DNA of 64,000 nucleotides from Gemmatimonadota bacterium (GTDB taxonomy: Bacteria; JAAXHH01): positions 1-64,000 of the forward strand of contig VXWP01000049.1 in NCBI GenBank assembly GCA_009835325.1, given 5' to 3'. The translations under genes and the position numbers were made by a program. The first letter of the stretch is position 1; each line of letters starts with the position of its first letter. The notes under the pieces were generated by a model. That model was not told where the DNA came from, did not search any database, and was given only the letters and a program-made list of their open reading frames with translations. Of the stretch, positions 41,277-49,464 are shown one piece after another.

Positions 41277-41897
41277 ATGCCTTTCTGTCCGGAATGCGAA
41301 TGTAAATACGCCCAGGGTGTGGCGCAGTGCCCCATCTGCGCAACAACCCTGGTCGAAACGCTGAACGAGGCGTCGACCTGGGTCTGCGATGAGTGCAAGG
41401 AAGAAATCCCGGGCGACGCGAAATCCTGCCCGGTCTGCGGGACGGTTTTCGTCGACGACCTGCGCTGCCTGACCCATCCGGACCAGCCCGCCCACGGACG
41501 ATGCGTCGTCTGCGGACAGCACGTGTGCGGGGACTGCGGGATCCGCCGGCTGGGCCGGTATTTCTGTGAAAGACACGGGTTGGAAGAGGAAATCCCGGTC
41601 GAGGAGGAGATCCTCTACCGGGCGGAAGACCGGGAAGCGCTGAACTACCGGCGGTACCTTGCGCAGCAGGGCGTGGATTGCCGGGTGTTCTCGGCCCGGC
41701 AGGACGCCGGCCTCCTCCTGGACGCTCGATCGATCGGAGAGGCCAGGATCATCGTGCCTTCGAAACACCGGGCGCCGGCGCGGGAGTGGATGGCATTACG
41801 ATCCATCGACGCCGGTCATGTCCTTTTCCAGTGTGAACGCTGCAGCGCCCTGAACGGATTCGACGGCGGCGGCTGCGCCAACTGCGGCGGGTCCTGA
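41277..41897 (+). CDS. Zinc-ribbon protein with DUF2007-like middle domain
   Basis: A 206-residue protein with several zinc-binding pairs: MPFCPECECKYAQGVAQCPI, WVCDECKEEIPGDAKSCPVC, a B-box/RING-like CVVCGQHVCGDCGIRRLGRY ending in FCERH, and a last ribbon FQCERCSALNGFDGGGCANC. The middle (EEILYRAEDREALNYRRYLA, then GEARIIVPSKHRAPAREWM) resembles DUF2007, a small signalling-like domain. No signal or membrane segment is seen. It lies between hemD and hemB on the same strand, so it may regulate or assist haem synthesis, but that is inference by position. ATG 41277 is chosen; an upstream TTG is unlikely. Confidence 0.78.
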   Translation: MPFCPECECKYAQGVAQCPICATTLVETLNEASTWVCDECKEEIPGDAKSCPVCGTVFVDDLRCLTHPDQPAHGRCVVCGQHVCGDCGIRRLGRYFCERHGLEEEIPVEEEILYRAEDREALNYRRYLAQQGVDCRVFSARQDAGLLLDARSIGEARIIVPSKHRAPAREWMALRSIDAGHVLFQCERCSALNGFDGGGCANCGGS

Positions 41898-41977
41898 TGC
41901 GCCAACTGCGGCGGCTGCGCCAACTGCGGCGGGTCCTGATGCCCGGATAGCGGGCCCCAATAGCGAGCCCCAATAGC
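41874..41977. repeat. Repeats at the zinc-ribbon gene end and hemB leader
   Basis: A 25-bp unit TGCGCCAACTGCGGCGGG + TCCTGAT occurs at 41874–41898 and 41916–41940, with a partial copy between; it contains the CANCGG zinc knuckle codons and the stop TGA. It is followed by two copies of a 13-bp unit, GRGCCCCAATAGC, at 41952–41977. Confidence 0.85.
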
Positions 41978-41992
41978 TAACTGAGAAACCTG

Positions 41993-42970
41993 ATGGCATT
42001 TCCCGTACACAGACTGCGGCGCCTGCGCCGCACCGAGCGGTTGCGCAGAATGGTCGGCGAGACCCGGCTGTCCGTGGACGACCTGATCTACCCCCTGTTC
42101 ATCTGCCCGGGAGAAGGCGTCCGTGCCCCGGTGGATTCCATGCCCGGTGTGGAGCGGCTGTCGGTGGACCAGGGCGCGGAGGTCTGCCGCGAAGTCTCGG
42201 ACCTGGGCATCCCGGCCGTCATGCTCTTCGGCATTCCGGAGCACAAGGACACCTACGGTTCCGGCGCTTACGCGGACGACGGCATCGTCCAACGGGCCAT
42301 CCGCGCGATCAAGCAGGCGGCGCCGGGACTCACCGTCATCGGTGACGTGTGCCTCTGCGAGTACACCGATCACGGCCATTGCGGGGTCATCAAAGAAGAC
42401 GACGTGGAGAACGACGCCACCCTTCGGCTGCTCGTCCGGACGGCGCTCTCACAGGCGAAGGCCGGCGCCGACCTGGTCGCGCCGTCGGACATGATGGACG
42501 GCCGCGTGGGCGCGATACGGGAGGCCCTCGACGACGAGCGGCTTACGCACGTCCCGATCATGGCCTATTCCGCCAAGTACGCTTCGGCCTACTACGGGCC
42601 CTTTCGCGACGCCGCGGACTCGGTCCCGCAATTCGGCGACCGCCGTTCCTACCAGATGGACCCGGCGAACTCCAACGAGGCGCTCCGGGAAGTGGAGCTG
42701 GACCTCGAGGAAGGCGCCGATATCGTCATGGTCAAGCCGGCCCTGGCCTATCTCGACGTGATACACCGGGTGAAATCGACTTTTGAAGTGCCGGTGGCCG
42801 CCTACAACGTGAGCGGGGAATACGCCATGATCAAGGCGGCGGGACAGATGGGATGGATCGATGAAGAAAGGATTGTCCTGGAGTCGCTGACCGCCATAAA
42901 GCGCGCCGGAGCCGACATGATCCTTACCTACTTCGCGCGGGAGGTCGCGCGCGGACTCCAATCCGGTTGA
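41993..42970 (+). CDS. hemB: Delta-aminolevulinic acid dehydratase (porphobilinogen synthase)
   Basis: A 325-residue TIM-barrel enzyme that condenses two 5-aminolevulinates to porphobilinogen. The zinc-type metal loop is [15 protein letters not shown] (three Cys). The Schiff-base lysines are in [20 protein letters not shown] and [12 protein letters not shown]. Also typical are [13 protein letters not shown] near the start and [16 protein letters not shown]. The start is ATG 41993, giving [20 protein letters not shown]. It is followed by hemL after a 37-nt spacer full of GAACCGAA-type repeats. Confidence 0.95.
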   Translation: MAFPVHRLRRLRRTERLRRMVGETRLSVDDLIYPLFICPGEGVRAPVDSMPGVERLSVDQGAEVCREVSDLGIPAVMLFGIPEHKDTYGSGAYADDGIVQRAIRAIKQAAPGLTVIGDVCLCEYTDHGHCGVIKEDDVENDATLRLLVRTALSQAKAGADLVAPSDMMDGRVGAIREALDDERLTHVPIMAYSAKYASAYYGPFRDAADSVPQFGDRRSYQMDPANSNEALREVELDLEEGADIVMVKPALAYLDVIHRVKSTFEVPVAAYNVSGEYAMIKAAGQMGWIDEERIVLESLTAIKRAGADMILTYFAREVARGLQSG

Positions 42971-43007
42971 ACCGAACGAACGGAATGAACCGAATGGGAC
43001 GAGCCGA

Positions 43008-44297
43008 ATGAACCGTTCCCGATCCAGCACGCTCTTCGACCAGGCCTTGCGATCCATGCCGGGCGGGGTGAACAGCCCCGTGCGCAATTTCGGCCGGGTC
43101 GGAGGCCGCCCCGTCTTCATGGAACGGGGCGCGGGGTCGAAGGTCTACGACGTGGACGGCAACGCGTACATCGACTACCTGGGATCCTGGGGGCCGCTGA
43201 TCCTGGGCCACGGCCATCCCGCCGTGGTCGAAGCTTTGAAGAAGGCCTGCGAGCGGGGCACGAGTTTCGGCACGCCCACGGAGGCCGAGATCAGGCTGGC
43301 GGAACGGGTCAAGACCGCCTTTCCGTCCATCGAACTGATTCGCATGGTCAACTCCGGTACGGAAGCGACCATGAGCGCCCTGCGCGTAGCCCGCGGATAT
43401 ACGGGACGGGACCTGGCGGTCAAATTCGAGGCGGGGTACCACGGCCACGGGGACAGCTTTCTCATTCAGGCCGGGTCGGGCGCCGCCACGTTCGGCATCC
43501 CCGACAGCCCCGGCGTGCCCTCGGACCTGGCGAAGATGACCCTCAACCTGCCGTACAACGACATCGGTGCCGTCCGGGCTGCCCTGTCGGAGCGGGGCGA
43601 CGACATTGCCTGCGTGATCGTCGAGCCGGTCGCCGGCAACATGGGCATGATCCCGCCGGCCGAGGGATTTCTTGAATGCATCCGGGAAGAAACGGAGAAG
43701 CGGGGCATCATCCTGATCTTCGACGAGATCATTACGGGATTCAGGATCGCTTTCGGCGGCGCGCAGGAACGGTTCGGCATCACGGCAGACATGACCTGCC
43801 TGGGTAAAATCATCGGCGGAGGCCTCCCCGTCGGCGCCTATGGCGGGCGAAGGGAAATCATGGAAACCGTGGCCCCCGTCGGGGCGGTCTACCAGGCCGG
43901 CACACTATCGGGCAATCCGCTGGCCATGACCGCGGGCGATGAAACGGTGAAACAGCTTCAGGAACCCGGTGTCTACGAGCGGCTCGAAAACCTGGCTTCC
44001 CGGCTCGGCGACGGCCTTCGCACCGCGGCGGCAGCGGCCCGCGTTCCCGCGTACCTGACGCGCGTCGGGTCCATGATGTGTACCTTCTTCACCGACCAGG
44101 CCGTCGATAACTTCGAGGCCGCTTCCACTTCGGACGCGGATACGTACGGGCGTTATTTCTGGAACATGCTGGACCGGGGCGTCTACCTGGCGCCCTCGCG
44201 CCTCGAAACGGGGTTCGTGTCCCTGGCCCACACTGAAGAGGACATCGACCGGACCCTCGACGCGGCCCGGGAGAGCATGAATATTCTGGTAAATTAG
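43008..44297 (+). CDS. hemL: Glutamate-1-semialdehyde 2,1-aminomutase
   Basis: A 429-residue PLP/PMP enzyme that converts glutamate-1-semialdehyde to 5-aminolevulinate. Seen are MPGGVNSPVRNFGRVGGRPV, DVDGNAYIDYLGSWGPLILG, VNSGTEATMSALRVARGYTG, FEAGYHGHGDSFLIQAGSG, IILIFDEIITGFRIAFGGAQ and the PLP Lys in MTCLGKIIGGGLPVGAYGG. It is last in the tetrapyrrole cluster, downstream of hemB, so the window encodes hemA, hemL, hemB, hemC and hemD, i.e. all steps to uroporphyrinogen III. hemE and later genes are not here. Confidence 0.95.
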   Translation: MNRSRSSTLFDQALRSMPGGVNSPVRNFGRVGGRPVFMERGAGSKVYDVDGNAYIDYLGSWGPLILGHGHPAVVEALKKACERGTSFGTPTEAEIRLAERVKTAFPSIELIRMVNSGTEATMSALRVARGYTGRDLAVKFEAGYHGHGDSFLIQAGSGAATFGIPDSPGVPSDLAKMTLNLPYNDIGAVRAALSERGDDIACVIVEPVAGNMGMIPPAEGFLECIREETEKRGIILIFDEIITGFRIAFGGAQERFGITADMTCLGKIIGGGLPVGAYGGRREIMETVAPVGAVYQAGTLSGNPLAMTAGDETVKQLQEPGVYERLENLASRLGDGLRTAAAAARVPAYLTRVGSMMCTFFTDQAVDNFEAASTSDADTYGRYFWNMLDRGVYLAPSRLETGFVSLAHTEEDIDRTLDAARESMNILVN

Positions 44298-44412
44298 ATT
44301 GTTCAAGACATAGACATTTAAAAGCATAGACTATCCATATCCGATCTATTAAGATCATGTGCGGAAGAATCAAACGAACCGCATTACCGTCCATATCCGA
44401 GAGGAGTCCAAC

Positions 44413-46791
44413 GTGATTCGCCCATTCAGTCGTGCGTTCGTCATGATCACGGCTTCCATGTACTTCATGATCCTCGCAGGATGCGGCGGCGGTGACAGCG
44501 GCCCGACGAGTCCCACGCCGTCCACACCGACGCCGCCGACCCCACCGACACCCCCACCGACGCCCGTGGCGACGAGCCTCACCGTCGCGCCTTCTTCGCA
44601 CACCCTGGCGTCGATCGGAGCGACCGTGCAGTTGTCGGCGACAGTGAGGGACCAGAACAACAACCCGATGACCGGCCAGACGGTGACCTGGTCGAGCAGC
44701 AACACCGCCGTGGCGACGGTCAGCGGCAATGGCCTGGTGACGGCGGTGAGCAACGGTACGACCCAGATCACGGCGCGTTCCGGCAACGCGTCGGGCACCT
44801 CGAACATCACGGTGGCCGAGCCGGTGCCGACCCGGATCGCGGTAACACCCTCCTCGCATACGCTGGAGGCGATCGGGGAAACCGTACAACTCAGGGCAAC
44901 GGTACGGGATCAGCGGAACAACGCCATGTCCGGCCAGACCATCACCTGGTCGAGCGGGGACGAAGCCGTGGCGACCGTGGACGGCAACGGTCTCGTGACG
45001 GCGGTGAGTAATGGCATGGCGGAGATCACGGCCAAGTCCGGCAGCCTGTCTGCCAATGCGGCCATAACCGTATCTCAGGCGCCGGCCAGCATCGCGATCA
45101 CACCGGAGTCCGCTTCGTTGAGCGAACTCGGGCAGACGGTTCAGTTCATGGCCACGGTGAGCGATGCGAACGATTTTACCATTGAAGACGCTGCGGTCTC
45201 CTGGTCGAGCAGCGATGAATCAGTGGCGACCGTGAACGAGGAAGGTCTTGTAACCGCCGTAGGCGACGGCATGGCGGATATCACAGCCCAGGCCGGCGAT
45301 ATCCGCAAAAGTACTGCGATTCGTGTGTTCGTTCCCAGTCCGGACAGGTCGGCACTTGTGGCGTTGTACAATGCGACAGACGGTCCAAACTGGGAGTATC
45401 AGGAAAACTGGCTTAGCGATGAACCTATCGAATCCTGGAATGGCGTGATCGTCGATGATACAGCCCGGGTTACCAGGTTGCTCCTTAGCAACAATCGCCT
45501 GGCCGGCGAGATCCCCGTTGAACTGAGTCAATTGAGCCATCTGAATGATCTTTATCTGTCAGAAAACCAGTTGACGGGCGAGATTCCCGTCGAACTGGTC
45601 CAATTGAAACGTATGAAGAGATTGCATCTGGAGGATAACCAGTTAACGGGGTCCATTCCTCCAGAATTGGGTACGCTGACTGAACTGGAGGCGTTGTGGC
45701 TGCGGGGCAACCGGTTGACAGGGAACATACCTGTCGAACTGGCCCAGTTGGCTCAGTTAAACACCTTGTTGCTGGAGGACAACCAGTTAACTGGTTCGAT
45801 TCCGGTCGAGTTGGGCCGACTTAGTAATCTCACATTCCTTATACTCAAAGAAAACAGTTTAACAGGTGAAATACCTGTTGAACTTGCCCAACTGGCAGCA
45901 CTTGAACACCTGTCACTGAATGATAACAGCTTAACTGGAAGCATACCGTCCGAATTAGGTCAGTTGAGTCAACTTAAACGCCTGTATTTGTTCAACAATA
46001 AGTTAACGGGCTCAATACCGTCCGAATTGGGCCAACTGAGCGAACTGACTTTACTGAACCTGGGCAATAACCAACTACAAGGGTCTATCCCGCCCGAGTT
46101 AGGCCAAATGGGAAAACTGGATATACTGATACTCCATCATAACGAATTGACAGGAGAATTGCCTCCAGAACTTGGCGATCTCTCTGATCTGGAATTACTT
46201 CTCCTGGCGTCGAATGCCGGACTGACAGGTACACTGCCCAGAGAGTTCCTGAATCTCAATCTCAATTCACTCACTTTGGTCGGCACCCAGATCTGCGTGC
46301 CACCGGAAGCCGAATTCCAGGCATGGGTGGCCGGAATCATAGATGCGCGAGGGATAACCGAATGTGAAGTCGAAGACGGTGGAGAAGGCGGAGAGGGTGG
46401 TGACGGTGAAGGCGGGGAAGAGATAGAATACGTCGAGTGGGAAGGCGTGAGGGTTGAGCGCGGTAAATTGATATTCAGCGCTTCAATAGCTACAATTGAA
46501 ATAACTGGATGCTTCACTGAGCACAGTCTTATCGGAGCTTTGCTTCCCCCGGAGGGACTGAAAGACTGGACCAATGCCTTCACTAATGATACCCTTACCG
46601 TCCATTACTCCATGTGGCAACGAAGCGTCGATATGGGCAGTACATGGGAGAATATCGAGGACACACGAGTGATGTATAACGCTTGCGCATACGATCCTGA
46701 AGTCGCCGGCGAGTATCGACTGGTCGGTGAAATTACGCTCAATGGCGAAAGGAGTCATCGCCGCAGCGAGAACACGTTCGAGGTTCCCTGA
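44413..46791 (+). CDS. Surface lipoprotein with three BIG2 Ig-like domains and leucine-rich repeats
   Basis: A 792-residue lipoprotein. The signal ends in YFMILAGC (lipobox LAGC), then a Pro/Thr-rich linker, three BIG2 bacterial Ig-like domains (each with VTWSSSNTAVATVSGNGLVT-like cores), and an LRR N-cap DRSALVALYNATDGPNWEYQ. About ten plant-type repeats of about 24 residues follow (NQLTGEIPVELVQL pattern), then a Gly/Glu linker and a C-terminal beta domain. Such proteins bind partners at the cell surface. GTG 44413 has GAGGAG 6 nt upstream; an earlier GTG 44359 is less likely. From about 45.3 kb its codons are visibly more AT-rich than the BIG2 part, hinting at a mixed origin. A clear terminator follows. 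Confidence 0.88.
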   Translation: MIRPFSRAFVMITASMYFMILAGCGGGDSGPTSPTPSTPTPPTPPTPPPTPVATSLTVAPSSHTLASIGATVQLSATVRDQNNNPMTGQTVTWSSSNTAVATVSGNGLVTAVSNGTTQITARSGNASGTSNITVAEPVPTRIAVTPSSHTLEAIGETVQLRATVRDQRNNAMSGQTITWSSGDEAVATVDGNGLVTAVSNGMAEITAKSGSLSANAAITVSQAPASIAITPESASLSELGQTVQFMATVSDANDFTIEDAAVSWSSSDESVATVNEEGLVTAVGDGMADITAQAGDIRKSTAIRVFVPSPDRSALVALYNATDGPNWEYQENWLSDEPIESWNGVIVDDTARVTRLLLSNNRLAGEIPVELSQLSHLNDLYLSENQLTGEIPVELVQLKRMKRLHLEDNQLTGSIPPELGTLTELEALWLRGNRLTGNIPVELAQLAQLNTLLLEDNQLTGSIPVELGRLSNLTFLILKENSLTGEIPVELAQLAALEHLSLNDNSLTGSIPSELGQLSQLKRLYLFNNKLTGSIPSELGQLSELTLLNLGNNQLQGSIPPELGQMGKLDILILHHNELTGELPPELGDLSDLELLLLASNAGLTGTLPREFLNLNLNSLTLVGTQICVPPEAEFQAWVAGIIDARGITECEVEDGGEGGEGGDGEGGEEIEYVEWEGVRVERGKLIFSASIATIEITGCFTEHSLIGALLPPEGLKDWTNAFTNDTLTVHYSMWQRSVDMGSTWENIEDTRVMYNACAYDPEVAGEYRLVGEITLNGERSHRRSENTFEVP

Positions 46792-46857
46792 TTGCCAGGA
46801 ACGCGTATCAGCGATTCGTAAGTTCAGCATCGTAATAGTTTCCAACAAGCAACATTT

Positions 46858-46895
46858 AAGGGGATCGGCGGGTTGAAACCGTAGATCCCCTTTTT
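46858..46895 (+). terminator. Rho-independent terminator after the LRR lipoprotein gene
   Basis: AAGGGGATC (46858–46866) pairs with GATCCCCTT (46884–46892), followed by TTT on the plus strand. It lies 66 nt past the stop. Confidence 0.88.
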
Positions 46896-46912
46896 ATACC
46901 TCGAGGTTCGAG

Positions 46913-46943
46913 TTGCCTTCGTAAAGTCTTGCCGTCATATAGT
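46913..46943 (+). promoter_or_regulatory. Possible promoter of the permease gene
   Basis: TATAGT (46938–46943) is a near-perfect -10, with TTGCCT (46913–46918) 19 nt upstream, longer than ideal. It is located between the terminator and the permease ATG (46970). Confidence 0.35.
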
Positions 46944-46969
46944 CGTACGTTGCAGGGGACAGAACGGCC

Positions 46970-49351
46970 ATGCTGAAAAACCACTTCGTCATCGCGCTGC
47001 GACACCTCTTCGCCAACAAGGGCTACTTCTTCATCAACACGATGGGGCTATCGACAGGTATCGCCTGCAGCCTGCTCGTATTCCTCTTCGTGCGCCAGGA
47101 GTGGACCTTCGACACCTTCCACGAGAAAGCGGACCGGATTTACCGCGTGAACGTATCGGGACAGGGATTCGACGGCACGCCGTTCCGCACCGCGACTACA
47201 CCGATTCCGCTTGCGCCGGCGCTGAAACGCCAGTTCCCCGGGGTGGTCGAAACAGTCAGGATTCGACAGTTCGGGGGTGGTTTGGTGGTGCGTGTCGGGG
47301 ACGATACGTTCAGGGAAGATCGCATGCTCACCTGCGATCCCTCGTTCTTCCAGGTGTTTTCGTTTCCGCTTATCGAAGGAGATCCCGAGACGGTATTCGC
47401 CGATTTCAACGCCCTGGTAATCAGTCGGTCCATTGCGGAGAAGTACTTTGGGCAGGAAAGCGCGCTGGGCCGGCAACTCACGATCAGGGATGAGCCGTTT
47501 ACCGTGACCGGCGTGACGGAGGATATCCCGGGCAATTCCAGCATCCAGTTCGATTTCCTGCTTCCCTTCGAGCGGACGATCGGCATGAACCCCTTTCTCG
47601 CCGATGCCGTTGACAGCTGGAACTACTCGGTCACTTCCACGTACGCGGAATTGTCGGATCCTCAACAGGCCGATCTGCTCACGGAGCAGTTCCCCGATTT
47701 CTCCAGGGCCCATTTCTCGGGGCAGATGTCCAGGATGCTGGAAACCCAGGCGCTCACGGACACCCACCTGGACCCGGGCGTAGGGAACGGCCTGGGTACC
47801 GCCAGCGATCCGAACAGGTCCTACATACTGATCAGCGTCGCGCTGCTCGTCCTTTTCATTGCGTGCGTCAACTTCACGAACCTGGCCATATGCCGTTCGT
47901 CGACCCGCGCGAAGGAGGTCGGACTCCGCAAGGTGTTCGGCGCCCAACAGTCGCAGATCGCGGGGCAGCACCTGGGCGAATCGCTGGTGCTGAGTTGCTT
48001 CGCCCTCGTGCTCGGGGTGATCCTGGCCCATCTCTTTCTGCCTATCTTCAATTCGCTGTCGGGGAGTTCGCTCGTCCTCGACTACCTTTCAAGCGGTTCC
48101 ACCTTGGCCGCGCTCCTGGCGTTCACCTTGCTGGTCGCCCTTGTATCCGGCAGCTACCCGTCCATGGTCCTTTCCCGGTTCAATCCGGTCGCAATCTTCC
48201 AGCAGCGGATCCAGGTCGGCGGTCCTAACCTGCTCATCCGGGGCCTCATGGTCGTGCAGTTCGGGCTGTCCGCGGCGCTCGTCGTCTCCATTCTCGTCAT
48301 GACGCGGCAGCTGGAATTCGCCCGGACCGGGGATCTTGGATACAATGCCGAGAACATCGTCGTGATCGAGAAAGACCAGGATTCCGGCAGCCTGGATGTT
48401 TTCCGGAATCGGGTGATATCCTACGAGGGCGTGCTGAACGTGACCGGTGTATCAAACTCCTTCGGTCCGAACCAGGGACTGGCCCAGGCCGCGTACGCCG
48501 ACACGGCCGGTAACCGGTTGGAAGCGTTCATGTATACCGTGGACTACGACTACGTGAAGACCCTGGAACTGAACCTCGTCTCTGGTCGCGATTTCTCGAG
48601 GGAGTTCGGGGGTGACGAATCGGGATCATGCATCATCAACGAGGCCGCGGCCAGGTCGATGGGATGGGAAGATCCTGTGGGCCGCACGCTGCCGCACGGC
48701 GTCACGGTCGTCGGCGTGGTGGAAGACTACCATTACCGGTCCATGCACCACGAGATCGAACCCGTCATACTCACCCTCAATCCGGTGGTGTTCGGGGATG
48801 ATGATATGGATCGGATCAATTTTTTCATGGTGCGCGTCAGCGAGCGGGGCCTGCCCGCCACGCTGGATCTGCTGAGAGAAGCATGGGCCGAAGTGGCGCC
48901 GGGATCGCCCTTCGGGTACTTCTTCCTGGATGACGACCTTGCCCGTTTCTACGTGGAAGAGGCCAACCTGGCGCGGATCTTCACCTATTCGGCGGTATTC
49001 GCCCTGCTGATCGCCTGCCTGGGTGTATACGGCCTGGTTTCCCTGGAGGTCGTCCGACGCACACGGGAGGTCGGCATCCGCAAGGTGATGGGTGCCGCCG
49101 TATCGGACATCATGGGCCTGCTGTCGAAACAGTTCGTCTACCTCGTCCTCATCGCGAACGTCCTTGCCTGGCCGGCAGCCTGGTTGCTCATGAACGAATG
49201 GCTGGCGGACTTCGCCTACCGCGCCGAACTCGGCGTGGGGCCATTTGTCCTGGCAGGTCTCGTGGTCCTGGGCATAACCCTGGTCACCGTCAGCCTGCAG
49301 ACCTTCCGGAGCGCCCTGATCAATCCGGCGGATACCCTGCGCCGCGAGTAG
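46970..49351 (+). CDS. ABC transporter permease, MacB/FtsX type, duplicated
   Basis: A 793-residue membrane protein with the layout of two MacB_PCD-plus-FtsX modules. The N-terminal anchor is FFINTMGLSTGIACSLLVFL, then a periplasmic domain, a first FtsX helix set with CVNFTNLAICRSSTRAKEVG, LRKVFGAQQSQIAGQHLGES, a second periplasmic domain (VVGVVEDYHYRSMHHEIEPV), and final helices with VRRTREVGIRKVMGAAVSDI. MacB-type transporters push substrates or release lipoproteins across the periplasm using an ATPase. No ATPase gene is visible here, so the partner is encoded elsewhere. This duplicated, ATPase-free permease is common in FCB phyla. Confidence 0.88.
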   Translation: MLKNHFVIALRHLFANKGYFFINTMGLSTGIACSLLVFLFVRQEWTFDTFHEKADRIYRVNVSGQGFDGTPFRTATTPIPLAPALKRQFPGVVETVRIRQFGGGLVVRVGDDTFREDRMLTCDPSFFQVFSFPLIEGDPETVFADFNALVISRSIAEKYFGQESALGRQLTIRDEPFTVTGVTEDIPGNSSIQFDFLLPFERTIGMNPFLADAVDSWNYSVTSTYAELSDPQQADLLTEQFPDFSRAHFSGQMSRMLETQALTDTHLDPGVGNGLGTASDPNRSYILISVALLVLFIACVNFTNLAICRSSTRAKEVGLRKVFGAQQSQIAGQHLGESLVLSCFALVLGVILAHLFLPIFNSLSGSSLVLDYLSSGSTLAALLAFTLLVALVSGSYPSMVLSRFNPVAIFQQRIQVGGPNLLIRGLMVVQFGLSAALVVSILVMTRQLEFARTGDLGYNAENIVVIEKDQDSGSLDVFRNRVISYEGVLNVTGVSNSFGPNQGLAQAAYADTAGNRLEAFMYTVDYDYVKTLELNLVSGRDFSREFGGDESGSCIINEAAARSMGWEDPVGRTLPHGVTVVGVVEDYHYRSMHHEIEPVILTLNPVVFGDDDMDRINFFMVRVSERGLPATLDLLREAWAEVAPGSPFGYFFLDDDLARFYVEEANLARIFTYSAVFALLIACLGVYGLVSLEVVRRTREVGIRKVMGAAVSDIMGLLSKQFVYLVLIANVLAWPAAWLLMNEWLADFAYRAELGVGPFVLAGLVVLGITLVTVSLQTFRSALINPADTLRRE

Positions 49352-49464
49352 ACGGTTTTAGATTGACCTCCTCGACACCGGCCTGTACGTTTCCAGCATA
49401 ATGGGAAACGACGATGGTATTCCCCACCCCTGGCGGTAGCACGCGCCCACTACACCGTTCAACC

